Counted from the first letter of the stretch, positions 1 through 12,110 are shown. The stretch: DNA of 60,000 nt from Takakia lepidozioides (GCA_030704615.1 CM060731.1:33978001-34038000); one strand, 5' to 3'. Numbers and translations: made by a program. Notes: generated from the sequence alone by a model not told the origin.

Positions 1-261
1 GATTTAGTGACACTCACCATGCATTTTAGTGACAAGTGGCTTCCTGTATAGGAAGGTTGACTCTAGGTTCTCATTTCTGCAACTCTTGTGTTACCCACTT
101 TTCAAACTTTCTATACTTCATTAATATTTGTTGCTTTCAAAGCAAGAGGGTGGGCCATGCTGTCAGAAAATGAATTGCGGTTGGGACATAAAAAATACAT
201 ACATAGGAAAATCTACTTCCTAGAAACCTGAAACGGGTCTCATGGGCAGGGCTTGACATGA
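1..261. other. No gene seen at left edge
   Basis: Short AT-leaning stretch before the first LINE fragment. I see no coding segment, RNA gene or clear repeat in it. Confidence 0.4.
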
Positions 262-835
262 TAAGTTCAAGGTCAGATAGTGGGGTAGTTGAATTACATG
301 CCGCATACCAGATACCCTAAGATATTTGATGCTATTTCTGAGTCTTGACCGAAATGGGCAGGAGATTTTCAAGTATCTGAATATTAGTCGGGAAGAGTTG
401 ACCCTACTGGGTGAAGCTGACTTGGAGGTGGTTGTGTCCAAAGCCATGTCTAATACCCAAAAGGCTGTCCAATGAGAGTGAAGGTAGGCATAAAAATTTC
501 CTGAACTTGTTTCAAGTCTATGACAAGGCCAAGGACCTTAAAGGGCCTTACCTACCCTGGGGCACTAGACTGAAATTTAAACTCAGGGCGGGAAGCCTTT
601 CTTTGAACAATAAACGGATGCAAAGAGGACGACGAGATTGTAATTGCCCAGTGTGCGGGCAGCCTGAAGACAATATCCATTTTCTGATACATTGTCTAGT
701 ACACTCCCACCAGAGAGTGACCCTTCAGGACCATCAAGGACATTGTCCCCCCACCTATTTTCTTTGCACTTCCCTGGGTTTTTCCCTGGCGTTAATGCCA
801 CAGCATTTTGGGCAGGAGTGTCTAGTTTTCTAGGT
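262..835 (+). mobile_element. LINE 3' fragment (copy 1), reverse-transcriptase C-terminal region
   Basis: Relic of the C-terminal part of a non-LTR retrotransposon ORF2. The DNA resembles the LINE at about 4690-5130 from a shared 'ttcaaggtcag' near 262 onward. The readable part at 411-720 encodes a basic stretch (RLKFKLRAGSLSLNNK) followed by a Cys-Cys-His-Cys knuckle (CPVCGQPEDNIHFLIHC), as in the zf-RVT region after plant LINE reverse transcriptases. Upstream it is broken by stops and frameshifts. A second copy of the same region starts only about 20 bp after its end. It is dead by inspection. The family name is not assignable by eye. Confidence 0.7.
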
Positions 836-856
836 GAGCTTTCTCTCCCTCTCCAG

Positions 857-1450
857 ATTTACCCTGCTGGATGAATCTGACTTAGAGGCTGTAGTGTCCA
901 GAGCCTTGTCTCTTGCCAGGAAATTGTCTGATGAATATGAAGTTAGGCAGAAAACTTCCCTGAACTTGTTGCCAATTTGTGACATGGGAGAGGGGACTGC
1001 AATTTGAACTCAGGGCGGGAAGCCTGCATTGGAACAGCAAACAGATGCAGAGAGGAAAGGGGGATTGCATGTGTGGGCAACCTGAAGACAATATTCATTT
1101 TCTGATTCATTGTCCTGGGTACTCTCACCAGAGACGCCCTCTTCAAATCCATCAGGGGATTTGTGCCTGTACCCCTGTTTACCAACTTTGAAAATCTCGA
1201 GGCTGAACCAAAAGCGCAGGCCCTTTTGGGGCCTAGTTATTGGCAAATCACACAGCAGATTGATGCTTGTGTGAAGGATTTCTAGAGGATATCTGGAAAT
1301 CTCGGATTAATTGTCTGTTCCAAGGTAAGTCATACTACCGGCGTCAGCCCCTGACAAAGGTAGTTTCTGCTCCTTTGTGTTCTGCTCAAACTGAGCGCAG
1401 GATCAATGGCCACAAGGGGACCGCAGACAACGTCGTACAAGTACAGTCTC
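857..1450 (+). mobile_element. LINE 3' fragment (copy 2) with 3' tail
   Basis: Second copy of the same LINE 3' region. It starts at a 'gaccctgctgga'-like point equivalent to about 405 in copy 1 and about 4846 in copy 3. It encodes broken pieces of the same zinc-knuckle segment (MCGQPEDNIHFLIHCPGYSHQR at about 1069-1134) with a frameshift near 1000. It is nearly identical in DNA to 5040-5280. The end at about 1381-1448 carries the shared tail ('caatggccacaagg...cgtc..acaagtaca') found at several other sites in the window. The arrangement with copy 1 looks like two independent or partially duplicated insertions. Confidence 0.7.
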
Positions 1451-3574
1451 CCTGGGTGATAGGCAAAGACCTAGTGGAAGTGCCATCAATTTTTTTTTCT
1501 GGCCAGCTGTAGTGAGAACTGAGTACTAACAAATAACCACCCAAACCACTTAATCTGAAGGACCACTGCAGGTATGCATTTCAGTAGTAATCAAGACTGT
1601 AAACCTGTTGAAACTTGAAACACCAAGGAATATCCTCTTGCTTGCCAAGTTTTAGTAACAGTGTCTTTGTGGTCACTGGATTAATAGCTACGTACTGACT
1701 AACTGTTAGAGCTCACGTCCTACTGTTCATGGTTGCAAATCCTTTCACATGGGGGGGGGGGGGGGATTCTGACCTACTAAACCTGCACCACAGGCAATAA
1801 CTAGGTCACTGCTGGTGGAAAAGTTCAACCTTTAGTGATCGTCACCTCGCAAGTGACAGACCTGGAACACAATTACACCAACCGTGGGTAAGTGTGTGGG
1901 CAACAATTGTGACTAGTATACCATTCCCATGCTCTCCCAAGTTAACATTCACCAGATATTTACACTGGTGACCAATTGGACTGATACCTCCAACCAACAA
2001 TCTGTTGCCCTGATCCACAACTCCTGGAAAAAGCTGCTCGAACAGTAGATTCAATCCACCTGCATTCATACACTGGGAAGTCGGGGTACCATCACTTAAT
2101 CCACAAAGGCTTGACAGGCTAGGAGCGACAGGAGGAGAGAAAGATGCCTCCACAGAAGAAAGCAAGGACAATGTAGACCAACAGGATGAAGAGACAAGTC
2201 AATAACGCCCTGCATAAGACACAGCCAACCTAAATTTAGAGGGTTTGTGAAAGAATGGAAGACAGGAATCTTTGGTGAAATCAAGATCCTGAAGAGAAAA
2301 ATAAGGAGATGATCAACAGATAATATTGTAGTCTAAGACCCTTCGTCAAGGACCCATACATCCTGTTGAAGAAACTGCAAGAAGCACATTCCTTGATTGA
2401 CTAACAAGGACATCCAATCCAATGGTAATGCTCACTTCTTTCATGATCAAGGATGACTATGACTGCCACCAATTAAGTACAAAAGAACATCACCACAATC
2501 TCCGATAGAATTAGAACTGTTTGTTACAAAGGCGCAGCAGGACGTTGAGAAAGAAATGAAATGGTACTTTCTAACATCCGTGGAAAGCTCAAAGAGCTTA
2601 TGGGACAAGAGACCATCCATGCTGCTTGTATGATAGCAATGCCAGCCCGAAAAGAACATTTGATCACCTAAAACAACACTCGGTTGCAATACCCTGGGGA
2701 AATCACAAGCAGCTCCACGAGGATTGGTTTCCCAGGAAGATATGTCCTCAGGGGGGCATCATAGTGACCATTTTCAGAGAAAGGATAATGGAAAGAGAAC
2801 ACTGGTTTTCTCCTGCTCTGCTGATTATGAGAGCAGAGGAGATATTACATTGTTTCGAGACTCCTCATCTTTGGTCGAAGTATTAAGTTGCAGATCAGAA
2901 GTGCTTGATCATTTTTCTTCTTTGAGACACCTCCTTGTCTGGAAGCAGGTAGTGTGTTTCTTTTGGTTCCTAGGCCTTTTGAGCACTGTTTCATTTTTAT
3001 CCACACTCTGTACCATGTCCTATTGGGCTTCTTTTGAACACCATATATGTGCCCTTCTTTCTCTCTTTCTTTCTTTCACTCGGTAATCCACAAGGCTTGG
3101 AGAATTCTTCTAAACATGATCGGAACGAACTCATCAAGTGAGAGCTGATGGAATTCCATCTTAAGCGGACCTGGAAATCACAATTGACGTCTCTATTGCT
3201 GGCATTGGGACGGGTTCAGGGAGGGAATCCACAGACTGAACATGGAGACAGGCAGATGGGAAAACCTGCAACGTGCTCAACCTTCATGCCCAGCTTGTGC
3301 TATGGAAAACAGACAACAGATTGACACCAAGGAGATTTTTCGTTATGAGGACCAGAGGATGCCTGGTGGCATATCTGCACGAGGCTCTCAAACTTGGAGA
3401 ACATTTCCACATTAAAGACTAGGTTTTGGGCTTCTTTTTGGGCCCACTTTTTCCCCTCTTTCTTGCTTTCTAGCTCTCGAGCTTTCCACAGACAGTAAAA
3501 AGTTTCTCTCTTTTTTTCCTTTTCTATTGAGCACCATCCCAAAGGGGTTCGATTCTTTGTCCGTGATTCTTGTG
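1451..3574. other. Intergenic or intronic DNA, no gene supported
   Basis: No coding region is convincing on either strand. It contains a run of 15 G at 1751-1765. A stretch at about 2550-2600 resembles, on the opposite strand, 51655-51710 (both carry a 'cttt-ccrcggayg-tta-aaag-accatttcatttc' type sequence), so it is probably another dispersed repeat. If the VAMP71 gene at 5.7-7.1 kb is intact, its membrane-anchor exon would have to lie in or beyond this interval, but I did not find it here. Confidence 0.35.
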
Positions 3575-5475
3575 TGACAATTGTGAAATTATCAACAAGG
3601 GTTTGCAGTATGAGCACAGTATTTGGCTAAAACTGAAACTGAAGGGCGGCGTGAATACGAAGGACCTCTTTATGGGTTGTGTTTACATGCCCACAGAGAG
3701 GACCCTTGTTTTTTTTTTCATAGTTATAAGTACTCATCTCGAGGTTGATCTGGATTCTAGAGGTTGTTTCCACAAAGGCCAAGTTGGCTTTCGGCGAAAC
3801 AGGGGCTGTGTGGATCATATCTTCACTCTAAGCCAGGTTATCCAGGGAAGGAAAAAAGAAGGGAAACCCACTTTTGTTTTTTTCTTGGATGTCAAAAAGG
3901 CTTATGACAGAGGCTCCGTGTGGAGCGACGGTCTATGGCTCCGACTCTGGTCATGTGGGATCAAGAGAAAGATGTGGAGAGTTGTCCATAACTTGTATGC
4001 TCACACCAAAAAGCTGTGTCACTGTTAATGGACATAAGTCTAACTTCTGTGATATAGACCCAAGGTGTAGCTCAAGGATGTACCCTCTCCCCTCGGCTCT
4101 TCAATGTTTTAATCAATCAACTCCTCGAGGATGTGGAAAGGTGATGCCACCATACCAGCCCTTATGTTTGCGGATGACTTCACAGGCATAGGGGAGACTC
4201 CTTCCAATCTCCAGGAGTTGATTGATTGCATGAAGAGATTCTTTGACCTTTGTGGGCTAGAGGCTAATGTCAGTAAATGTGCAGTGGGGTGGCATTCAAC
4301 GACCGAGGAGAGCTCAAGTGGCAGTGGGGAAGCGAAGAGATTCTGGTCCTCCCTTCCCTACACATACCTCGGCATTTAGTTTTCCTCCAACTGTAATTGG
4401 GATGCACATATTCAGAAAGTTGTTCAAACTGGCAAGCGCAAAGCGCTGGTCTCACTTTCCACTGCAGAGGGATCAACTCTGGTCGAGAAAACCATGCTTT
4501 GTCACGTTATTAGACCTGCCTTGGAGTACGCATCTGCAATATGGATTGATAACTCCAACCAGGCTAAGTCTCTAGAATCCATTCAAGTGGGGGTGCTTAA
4601 GGAGTGCATGTCAGCATGCTCCAAAACAGCCAATGTGGCTGTTCGGGGTGAGTTGGGCATCCCTTCCTTAAGCTCCCGACGAGATGAATTCAAGGTCAGG
4701 TGGTGGGGACAGCTGCAACATTATGTCCAACATCAGATATCCTCAGTTAATTGACTCTACATCTTGGAAACAGGATCCCCCTGTCAAACAGGCTAAGTCC
4801 TGGCAGAAGAGAAGAGAAGAGGATCTGAATCTTAGCCCGCAAGTCTTGACCCTGCTGGATAAATCTGACTTAGAGGCTGTAGTGTCCATAGCCCTGTCTG
4901 TTGCCAGGAAATTGTCTGATGTAAATGAAGTTAGGCAGAAAACTATCCTGAACTTGTTTTCAGTCTGTGACATGGGAAAGGACAGCATGGATGACCTCAG
5001 GGGTTTACCCACTCTCTGCACTAGACTGAAATTTAAACTCAGGACGGGAAGCCTACCTTTGAACAGCAAACAGATGCAGAGAGGAAAGGGGGATGCATGT
5101 GTGGGCAACCTGAAGACAATATTCATTTTCTGATAAATTGTCCTGGGTACTCTCACCAGAGACGCCCTCTTCAAATCCATCAGGGGATTTGTGCCTGTAC
5201 CTCTGTTTACCAACTTTGAAAATCTCGAGGCTGAACCAAAAGCGCAGGCCCTTTTGGGGCCTAGTTATTGGCAAATCACACAAACCAGATTGATGCTTGT
5301 GTAAAGGGATTTCTAGAGGATATCTGGTAAACTCGGATCAGTTGTCTGTTCCAAGGTAAGTCATACTACCGGCATCAGCCCCTGACAAAGGTAGTTTCCA
5401 CCCCTTTGTGTTCCGCTCAAACTGGGTCAATGGCCACAAGGCTTTGGCAAACGTCTTATGAGTACCTTCTCTCCC
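3575..5475 (+). mobile_element. LINE (APE-endonuclease / reverse transcriptase), longest copy, decayed
   Basis: A longer copy of the same LINE family. From left to right: an endonuclease-like segment at about 3600-3700 (IWLKLKLK then FMGCVYMP), an internal deletion, and RT motifs at about 3770-3915 (VGFRRNRGCVDHIFTL, then FFLDVKKAYD). Next come the catalytic LMFADDF box at about 4163-4183 (FADD in place of YADD), LQELIDCMKRFFDLCGLEANVSKC, an RT thumb region at about 4490-4740, and the zinc-knuckle C-terminus to about 5130. The 3' tail ends at about 5403-5475. Many frameshifts and stops separate the pieces. The order endonuclease-RT-zinc knuckle is that of plant L1-like or related LINEs; the clade is not resolved by eye. 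Confidence 0.85.
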
Positions 5476-5691
5476 CAGGTTGTGTGATTGGAAGAGTCAT
5501 GCTTGTGGTCGAATTGGGCAGCAGTGCTGTAATCTATGTTATGTTAAATCCCAGGATGTCCATAACAACCCATATATCAAACATTCCACCCCTTATAAAC
5601 AGATTGGCTGGGCGCCAAGTGTCTCTCAACCACCTCAACACTGACCTTCTCACTAAATTTATGAAGCTGCATACAGGTCTGCGTCACTTAC

Positions 5692-7068
5692 AAAAGTTTG
5701 GCATTCTTGATCCAAACAGATCGCCGAAGACGACGTGATTGCTTCTTAAAATGAAACGTGTTGTCCTGGATCTGGGCTGTCTTGTCTACCAACAGTTCTA
5801 TCCTATCACCTCTCTCCAACACCTTGTCAATATTTTGAACCATTACTGCCCGCACCTGCTAACATTTCACTGGTCTTAGAATCCCACAGATGACCCCAAG
5901 CATATGAAATACAAAAAGAACTAGAAAGAAAAATAGAGGAGAGAGAGAGACAAGAAGGCAACAAAGCACAGATGAGCAACAGAAGGTCAGGCGCCACTAT
6001 GATAAGTGGACAAAGAGAAGAAAAAGGTAAAGGCATAATAGGGGGAAGGAGAAGAGGGGATTTAGGTGAAAGAAAGAGTCAGTAAGCAGAAATTGAAATA
6101 CACATACCTCAGCAAGTTCACCTTTGACACGGTTGATGCTATCAGCACTAGGGTCGCTTGAGAAGTACTCCATCTGCTGTTGTAGTACCCTTGAAAACTC
6201 ATCATTCATGGCATATGCTAGCGCAGTTGTTGCCACGCGCCCATAGGTTTTCATGAACCTGACATGAATATCCTCCAGATATGAGAATGGAATTCGTCCT
6301 GTGAAATGCCATAAGATCCCATCAACCCATCAAACAACCTAACCTGCAACGTTAAAAATCACCTTGTTTAGACCACCAAGGAATCCTCTCCTTTATTTCA
6401 TGCAGTCACAATTGTAGACTACTCCAGGTTCAAAGTAGTAAGCGATGCTGCCATGGCGCTATGAACATGTGGCAACACCAAAGGCCTCTAAACAGACACG
6501 GACATTCCTTATCCACCTAAAAACTTCGTTCAAAACCCTGTTTCTTACTGCACCGGTACATTCCCTGAATGATCTATTCTCACTTGCACTCCTCATCAGA
6601 TATGTCCATGTACCACAGAAGATGAGCTGAATTTTATAAAAGATTGAAGTATGGTGCAAAAATTCAGCAAGAATCTTCTCCCGACATAAAGAAAGGACCC
6701 GATGTTCAACTGGTAAGCAGTAAACAGATCAACCAATCAAAAATAATATATTCAAATGTTAGTGGCCAACAATGGTACTCATAATTAATGGAACTAGAGA
6801 AGGAGAACGAAAGACACGGCAAAGCAAGAAAGAGATTTATTGTGGTCTTACTTCCAAAATTGTCGTTGGCCATGCAGAGAAAAGTGAGGGCATCAGCCTT
6901 CATAATGTGAAAGATATGGCGGTCTTGAGAATATGAGACACGGCTGTCGCCCCCTGGAGGCAGTTTCTCCATAATGCGTCTGGCTATGGTGCCTGCATTT
7001 CCTGAAGCAGCACTGAACTCCGCAAGCACCACAGTGCCTCTAGCCACCAATGCGTACAGAATTGTCAT
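5692..7068 (-). CDS. VAMP71: VAMP71-type longin R-SNARE, three exons seen, membrane anchor missing
   Basis: R-SNARE of the plant VAMP71 subgroup, which in known plants acts in fusion of vesicles with the vacuole. Exon 1 is 7068-6852: a longin domain beginning MTILYALVARGTVVLAEFSA and containing SYSQDRHIFHIMK. Exon 2 is 6298-6108: RRIPFSYLEDIHVRFMKTYG, then LAYAMNDEFSRVLQQQMEYF and INRVKGELAE. Exon 3 is 5855-5692: VRAVMVQNIDKVLERGDRIE, the v-SNARE heptad core with the zero-layer Arg in LERGDR, ending at SVWIKNAKL. Splice sites are donors GTAAGA, GTATGT and GTAAGT with CAG acceptors, and the phases match. The start is the first ATG and aligns with the family. The family continues into a C-terminal transmembrane helix and a short lumenal tail; I could not find that exon. 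Downstream DNA is LINE sequence, so the last intron is either very long (possibly leaving the window) or the gene is truncated. Confidence 0.88.
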
Positions 7069-8060
7069 GTCTTCTCCCTATCTGTTACCTTCTCCCACAC
7101 CGACAATATCTGTCAGATTCACCTTATAGAACTCTCTTTCTCTTACACACACACCTTAAAAATCACCAGGCGGTCTCATCTGTCAACATTCTACAAAAAG
7201 AAAGTATGGTACGAATGACACATGGAGGCTACTACCTGGGGGGTATCTCAATCGCCGGATTAAACATCCAGACACAATCTTGAGTTTCATACCTCGAAAC
7301 TTTATCGGCACCTTCCCCACCGGCCCAGCAATTCCACGTTCTAAAACAAATCACCTGTCGTAGTCAATCCTCAATGCTAAATCGAAAAATCACTCCTCAA
7401 AAAACCTGTTTTGGAATTGTAGCCTCCTTGAATATCCTACTACACCTAATATCTGTAATTCAACCAACAGCGAGAGCTCAGGGATGGAGTCGCTTACAGA
7501 GCACCTTTCGCATAAGAAACCCTCCAGTCCAGTATATGCCAGGAAATGCGGAATATAAGCTTACAGAAGCTATACACTATGAATCTTCCACATTATAGAA
7601 ACTTGAACCACCAGACCAAGCAAACAATCTGAGCAGACGAAAGGAAACTGAGAGCAAGAGAGTTGTGAAAACGCGAAGCAGAGACAGGAACACCGAATTC
7701 ACATGTAGCTTCTCCAAAAACTTTTTGGTCAAAAACTTTTTGGATCTGTTTCCAAACAAGATATCGACTGTAGCACGAGAAGACTGAGAAAGAGTGTGAA
7801 AACACAGTAAATAAATGCGAAATGATGAAAAAAAACAGAAAAACCTCGTTGAGACAAAGAGAGAGGGAGGGAGAGGCAGCACTCGTAGGATTTCGAAGAA
7901 CCACGATACAAACTTCCAATGCAGGACTGACCAAGAATTGATTTTTGAAATACAGAGCATGGAGAGGGAGAGCAGACAGCACTCTCCCTCGCGGGGGAAA
8001 TTGAGACCGAGAGAAACGATTTCCTTACTAAAGGAAATCAGCTACAACCGGCTATTACCG
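7069..8060 (-). other. Probable 5' leader region of the VAMP71 gene
   Basis: Purine/pyrimidine-biased DNA upstream of the VAMP71 ATG with no convincing coding exon. It reads on the minus strand as C/T-rich leader ('ctctctccctccctctc'-type tracts near 7860-7880). This is typical of plant 5' UTRs, possibly with a leader intron. No other gene is seen. Confidence 0.4.
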
Positions 8061-8121
8061 GTCGTCCCTATCCCCTGAGAGATCTTGACCGCTTATTATC
8101 CATCTGACACTGAAAGTACGC

Positions 8122-8182
8122 CACGTGACCTGGCTGTGGTCTCAGAAATCAGCACGTGTCTGTGATGAACCCATGGCACGTG
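8122..8182 (-). promoter_or_regulatory. Cluster of three CACGTG G-boxes upstream of VAMP71
   Basis: Three exact palindromic CACGTG cores lie at 8122-8127, 8153-8158 and 8177-8182, inside 61 bp, at the upstream end of the VAMP71 leader region. CACGTG is the known binding core of plant bZIP (ABRE/G-box) and bHLH factors. The spacing of 31 and 24 bp and the position fit a proximal promoter. Function is inferred. Confidence 0.5.
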
Positions 8183-8239
8183 GGGGGTTATATTGCGGTG
8201 GTAGCATGTTTTTTTTTAAAGGGAAACACCTTGGAGCGA

Positions 8240-9189
8240 CGGCCTCTCACAACTTAGACCCCTTACTTAATAGTGAGAGGAGAAAATAACCTCTTTCACA
8301 GTAACCCGCCATGAGGCGTAGGAACGGGGCACCACCTAGGAACCATACCACACCCATCAGTAGCAAGATTTGACCCAGAATCGTCTGGGTAGCACTCAGT
8401 GCAAGTTAACCAAGTTGGTGCATGTTTCAAGCTTCATCGATGAATATGGATTAATGTGGAAGATGATTAGCGACGCTCGAAATTCATTAAAGATTGACTA
8501 CCAAGTACATACACTCTTTGATTGGTTGAGCTGGACATAAGAGTTGCAAATATCGTGTTAGAAATTAAGGACATGGGTGAGTCCAGCCACTGACTTTGTG
8601 CTATTACAAATATGTATAGATTTATTCTGAATTTCCTCAACCAACAACTGGAGAATAAGTAAGTAGGAGATCAAATCAGATCTTTACGTTGTATGCACCA
8701 CATCTGCATAAAGTTAATAGCCACATGGCTTGCAATAGTGCCCACTGTTTGAATTTGTTTCTTCACCCTATATTCTGCTCCAAGAGGTGTGTTAAACCAT
8801 GAGCCTAAAAGCGTGAGCCTGTGTGAGTTAGGTTTGTGGGCTTAATTCCGCGAAAGACAGACACAAATCCGCAATAGGCCCAACAATATAGAAATGCAAC
8901 CCAGTGTACATTAGCGAGCATGCCGGAGAATGAATGTTGTCAATGCATGTATTCCATGATGGTGTCTTTTAAGACTTGCTTCAAGCTTTGAGCAACCAGA
9001 TATTCAAAATGTGGCACGCGACTCGCACTTGTATGGAAAGCAAATCCAGATTCTTTCATATGGTGCCCATTAATCCAAGTATGACAAACAAGAGGATTTA
9101 AAGATGAATAAGAAGAAATAGCTCCTACAAGATTGGAAGCCAAATGGTTCATTATAAGCAAAAAAGATTCGTTAGGTGGATTACATTGC
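8240..9189. other. Intergenic, no gene seen
   Basis: AT-rich DNA without a supportable coding region, RNA gene or element boundary. The small open frame at 8940-9227 on the minus strand overlaps the repeat described next and is probably not a gene. Confidence 0.35.
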
Positions 9190-9345
9190 CAACAAATCAT
9201 AACACAACAATCCACATGGAGATCCAATTGAATTATACTTTTTACTCAAAAATATGTATGTAGAATTGTGGTGGATGAAAATGGCTTATCTTTGTATTTT
9301 TCACCACCAACTTGTTGCTAGTTGGGAGGGCCACAACACAATGTG
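9190..9345 (+). repeat. Dispersed repeat A, inverted copy at about 11635-11785
   Basis: This stretch ('catggagatccaattgaatt' through 'gttgggagggccacaacaca') matches the reverse complement of about 11635-11785 with scattered substitutions and short gaps. Shared landmarks are 'atcataacacaacaa', 'atttttcac.accaa.ttg' and 'agttgggagggcca.aacacaat'. Divergence suggests an old element. The family is unknown. Confidence 0.6.
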
Positions 9346-9550
9346 TTTTCTATTGTACATTGGAGATGGTGTCATCATTGGCATAGAGAAGGTCGGGATG
9401 GAGAGGAAGGCATAGTTGATGCGCTTCGCAGCTAAACTAGCATCTCTTGGTATTAATTAGTCCTACCCATTGTTTGATTAATGTGAATGACAGCTAAATT
9501 GTGCCATCTGTAGTTTACCAGTTGCGCCGGTCATAGAGAAAGAGAGAAAG

Positions 9551-9605
9551 AGAAGGTACTCATAAAACGACGTTGTTTGTCATAGCCCTACACCAGCTTG
9601 GGCAA
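9551..9605 (-). mobile_element. LINE 3'-tail fragment (minus strand)
   Basis: Read on the minus strand, this contains 'ctatgacaaacaacgtc' and 'ttatgagtaccttctc', a diverged copy of the 3' tail that ends the LINE at 5403-5475. Only the tail is present, which suggests a severely 5'-truncated insertion. A GA-rich microsatellite lies just outside it. Confidence 0.5.
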
Positions 9606-10679
9606 AACAGAGAATTATATACTCGTAAGTCGTAAGAGATTCAAAGACTTTAATAGTGTTGGAATAAATTCTTGAGAGCAATTGACATCCGGATGGTGAG
9701 GTCACACTTGAAACAAAAGCGTATATTGATCATGATAGCAAACGGATCTTGGATTTGAATGTCATGTAAAGGTACTTATGGGGGCTGTCAACTGTTTCTA
9801 GCATCCTACGTCATATGGTCAAAATGTGGTTATTGCATGCAATCCAGAATTTGCACAAACTCCAAAACAGTGTATGTGTGAAGTCTGCATTGTGGCTATG
9901 AGATACTAACCTCGATCATTTGCAAGAGTAGAAACCCACTTGGATGTGCCCGGATCTCGTTGATGTCACCAAATCGCAATGCCAAAGCCATGCAATGATA
10001 TAGCTAAGTCACTCCTCCAAGCAATAAAGACAGCAATACCTAACCAACCGTAAACCTTAAGCACTTTTAAGTCACTGGAAATGGCATTTAACTCCAACTT
10101 CACTTCCGCAAATCCATCTTTCATGTCCACAAGCACTCCATGTTGATGGTGGCGTGAATATCACTTCACGCTTTCTCCATCTCCATCTCCATCTCCACTG
10201 TGGTACTTTTTCTTGGAGGCGTCTCACATCTGCTTCCCATGCCGCATTACGGTCCTCCATGGGTGTGCTACAACGGAGCCCAGTTTCGTCTCTCGGAGTA
10301 TAATTTGTCTTCTCCTCTAGGTCCATTGAGACGTAGTACCCATAGCAGAAATGCTTATATCCAAGCCAATAACCAGGAGATCAAAAGTATCAAAGTTTGT
10401 AGCATATCACAGGTTTGTGAGGTGCATTTGCGTGGTGAGCACCAGAAATTGTCATCCAAGATGGATGTGCAGCCTTTTCAATGTCAATTAAAGCTTTGGG
10501 GATAAGATTATATAGACTTGATACACATAGTTCCACATTATAATTTAAGATATGCATGGAGAGACACACCAAAAGTTAACATGATAACAACTCTCAATTC
10601 GGGGGATTAGCTAGCCGATTCCAACTCGTAACCCCCGACTACGGCCAGGCCCTTAGCTCTAGTCTTTAATAACACCAAT

Positions 10680-10965
10680 GTACTTGGCTATTGACTAGCG
10701 GTACATTTGATTTTGAAACGTTACAATATCTAAATGTTGTACCATATCTAGTTCATTTAAAATAGAAACATGGATTTTGTTAGTGTTCTTGATTTTAAGA
10801 ATATCATAATATTATACTTTGCTACTTTGTTTTTTTCAAAGTTCTGAAAAAAAAATTAAGTACATAAATGATGAACCATATCGTATTATCTAGCTTTGAA
10901 AATGTCGTGTTTATTTGTACCAAATGCAACTTTCAAATTTCTCGTACCACAATGAATCTATTTTT
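10680..10965 (+). repeat. Dispersed repeat B, inverted copy at about 11800-12110
   Basis: This block matches the reverse complement of about 11800-12110. Shared landmarks are 'aacatggattttgttagt', 'ttaagaatatcataatatt', 'gtacataaatgatg' and 'atctagctttga', separated by small gaps. It lies in a very AT-rich region with no genes (about 10.5-12.9 kb). Confidence 0.6.
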
Positions 10966-11634
10966 AAGAAAAATCTATAACTTATATACAAATGTTTGTA
11001 TCTGAATGGTAAATGAATCTAAACTAGTGATGCTAGTGGTTCCATGATGTCCAAAATATTCTTTGTACTTGAAATGATTAACTGGACAACTTTCTAGAAT
11101 GCTTAGAGAAAGGATGATGGTAGGCTTGTTTTGCAAAGTTGTTTTGTTCTATCTACTTGTCTTGACAAAAAACAAACTTTCTCTCCCTCTTTGTGGTTTT
11201 GTATGATGTTTTTTATGATTTGAATGCATTCCAAAAACTATGAAGTGTTTGGGTCTTCGGATACATAAACAAAAAGAGAAGTCTTCAAGGCTGATATCGC
11301 TTAGCAACCACTTGCAGGGTAACACTCTATTTTTTTCATCTAATTTGGTGTTGTTTCTTTTCTTTTGAAGGTCCAATTTGTTGACTTTGTTTTCATATCG
11401 TATGCTTATCTTTACCTTGGATGTATTATCTTTTAATCAAGTTTGGTTGCCTCTCAAATGAGTTCATCAAGCTCTCATATCTCATCGCATCCCTTCACAC
11501 AAATGTGATCGTTTCACCACTCAGTTCAACCTAAGGTAGAGATATGATGGGAATAAAGATATATAAGATAAACAGATAGACAAACTGTAGATACATGTAA
11601 ATCATGTGAATTCGACAAATTGATGTTGTTGTGA

Positions 11635-12110
11635 CAACATATTGTGTTATGGCCCTCCCAACTAATCACAAATTGGTAGTGAAAAATACAGATGATAAGC
11701 CGTTTTCATTCATCACAACTCTCTATACATGTTTTTTGGGTAAAATTGTATAACTCAATCGGATCTCTATGTACGTTGTTGTGTTATCATACACAAACTT
11801 CGTTTTTCAAGAAAGTTGAATATGATACACAGAAATTTGAAAGCTGCATTTAGTAGAGATAAACACAACATTCTCAAAGCTAGATAGTTTGATACATCAT
11901 TTATGTACTTTATTTTATTTTTTTAAACTTTGAAAAGAACATTGGAATAGCAAAGAAGTAGTACAATATTATGATATTCTTAAAATCAAGATTACTAACA
12001 AAATCCATGTCTCTGTTTTGAAAAGAGCTAGAATAACATTTACATATTATAACCTTTCAAGAAATGTATAGCTAGTCAACAACCAAGCACATTGTTACTG
12101 TTAAAGGCCA
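11635..12110 (-). repeat. Adjacent inverted copies of repeats A and B
   Basis: 11635-11785 is the inverted copy of repeat A (9190-9345), and about 11800-12110 is the inverted copy of repeat B (10680-10965). Here A and B are adjacent. On the left they are 1.3 kb apart and in an order that does not make a simple palindrome, so these look like separate copies of one dispersed element family rather than one hairpin. Confidence 0.55.

Noticed and set aside
5827-6036. Minus-strand 69-codon ORF as a separate gene
   Set aside because: It spans the VAMP71 intron between exons 2 and 3 and reads a pyrimidine-rich intron tract.
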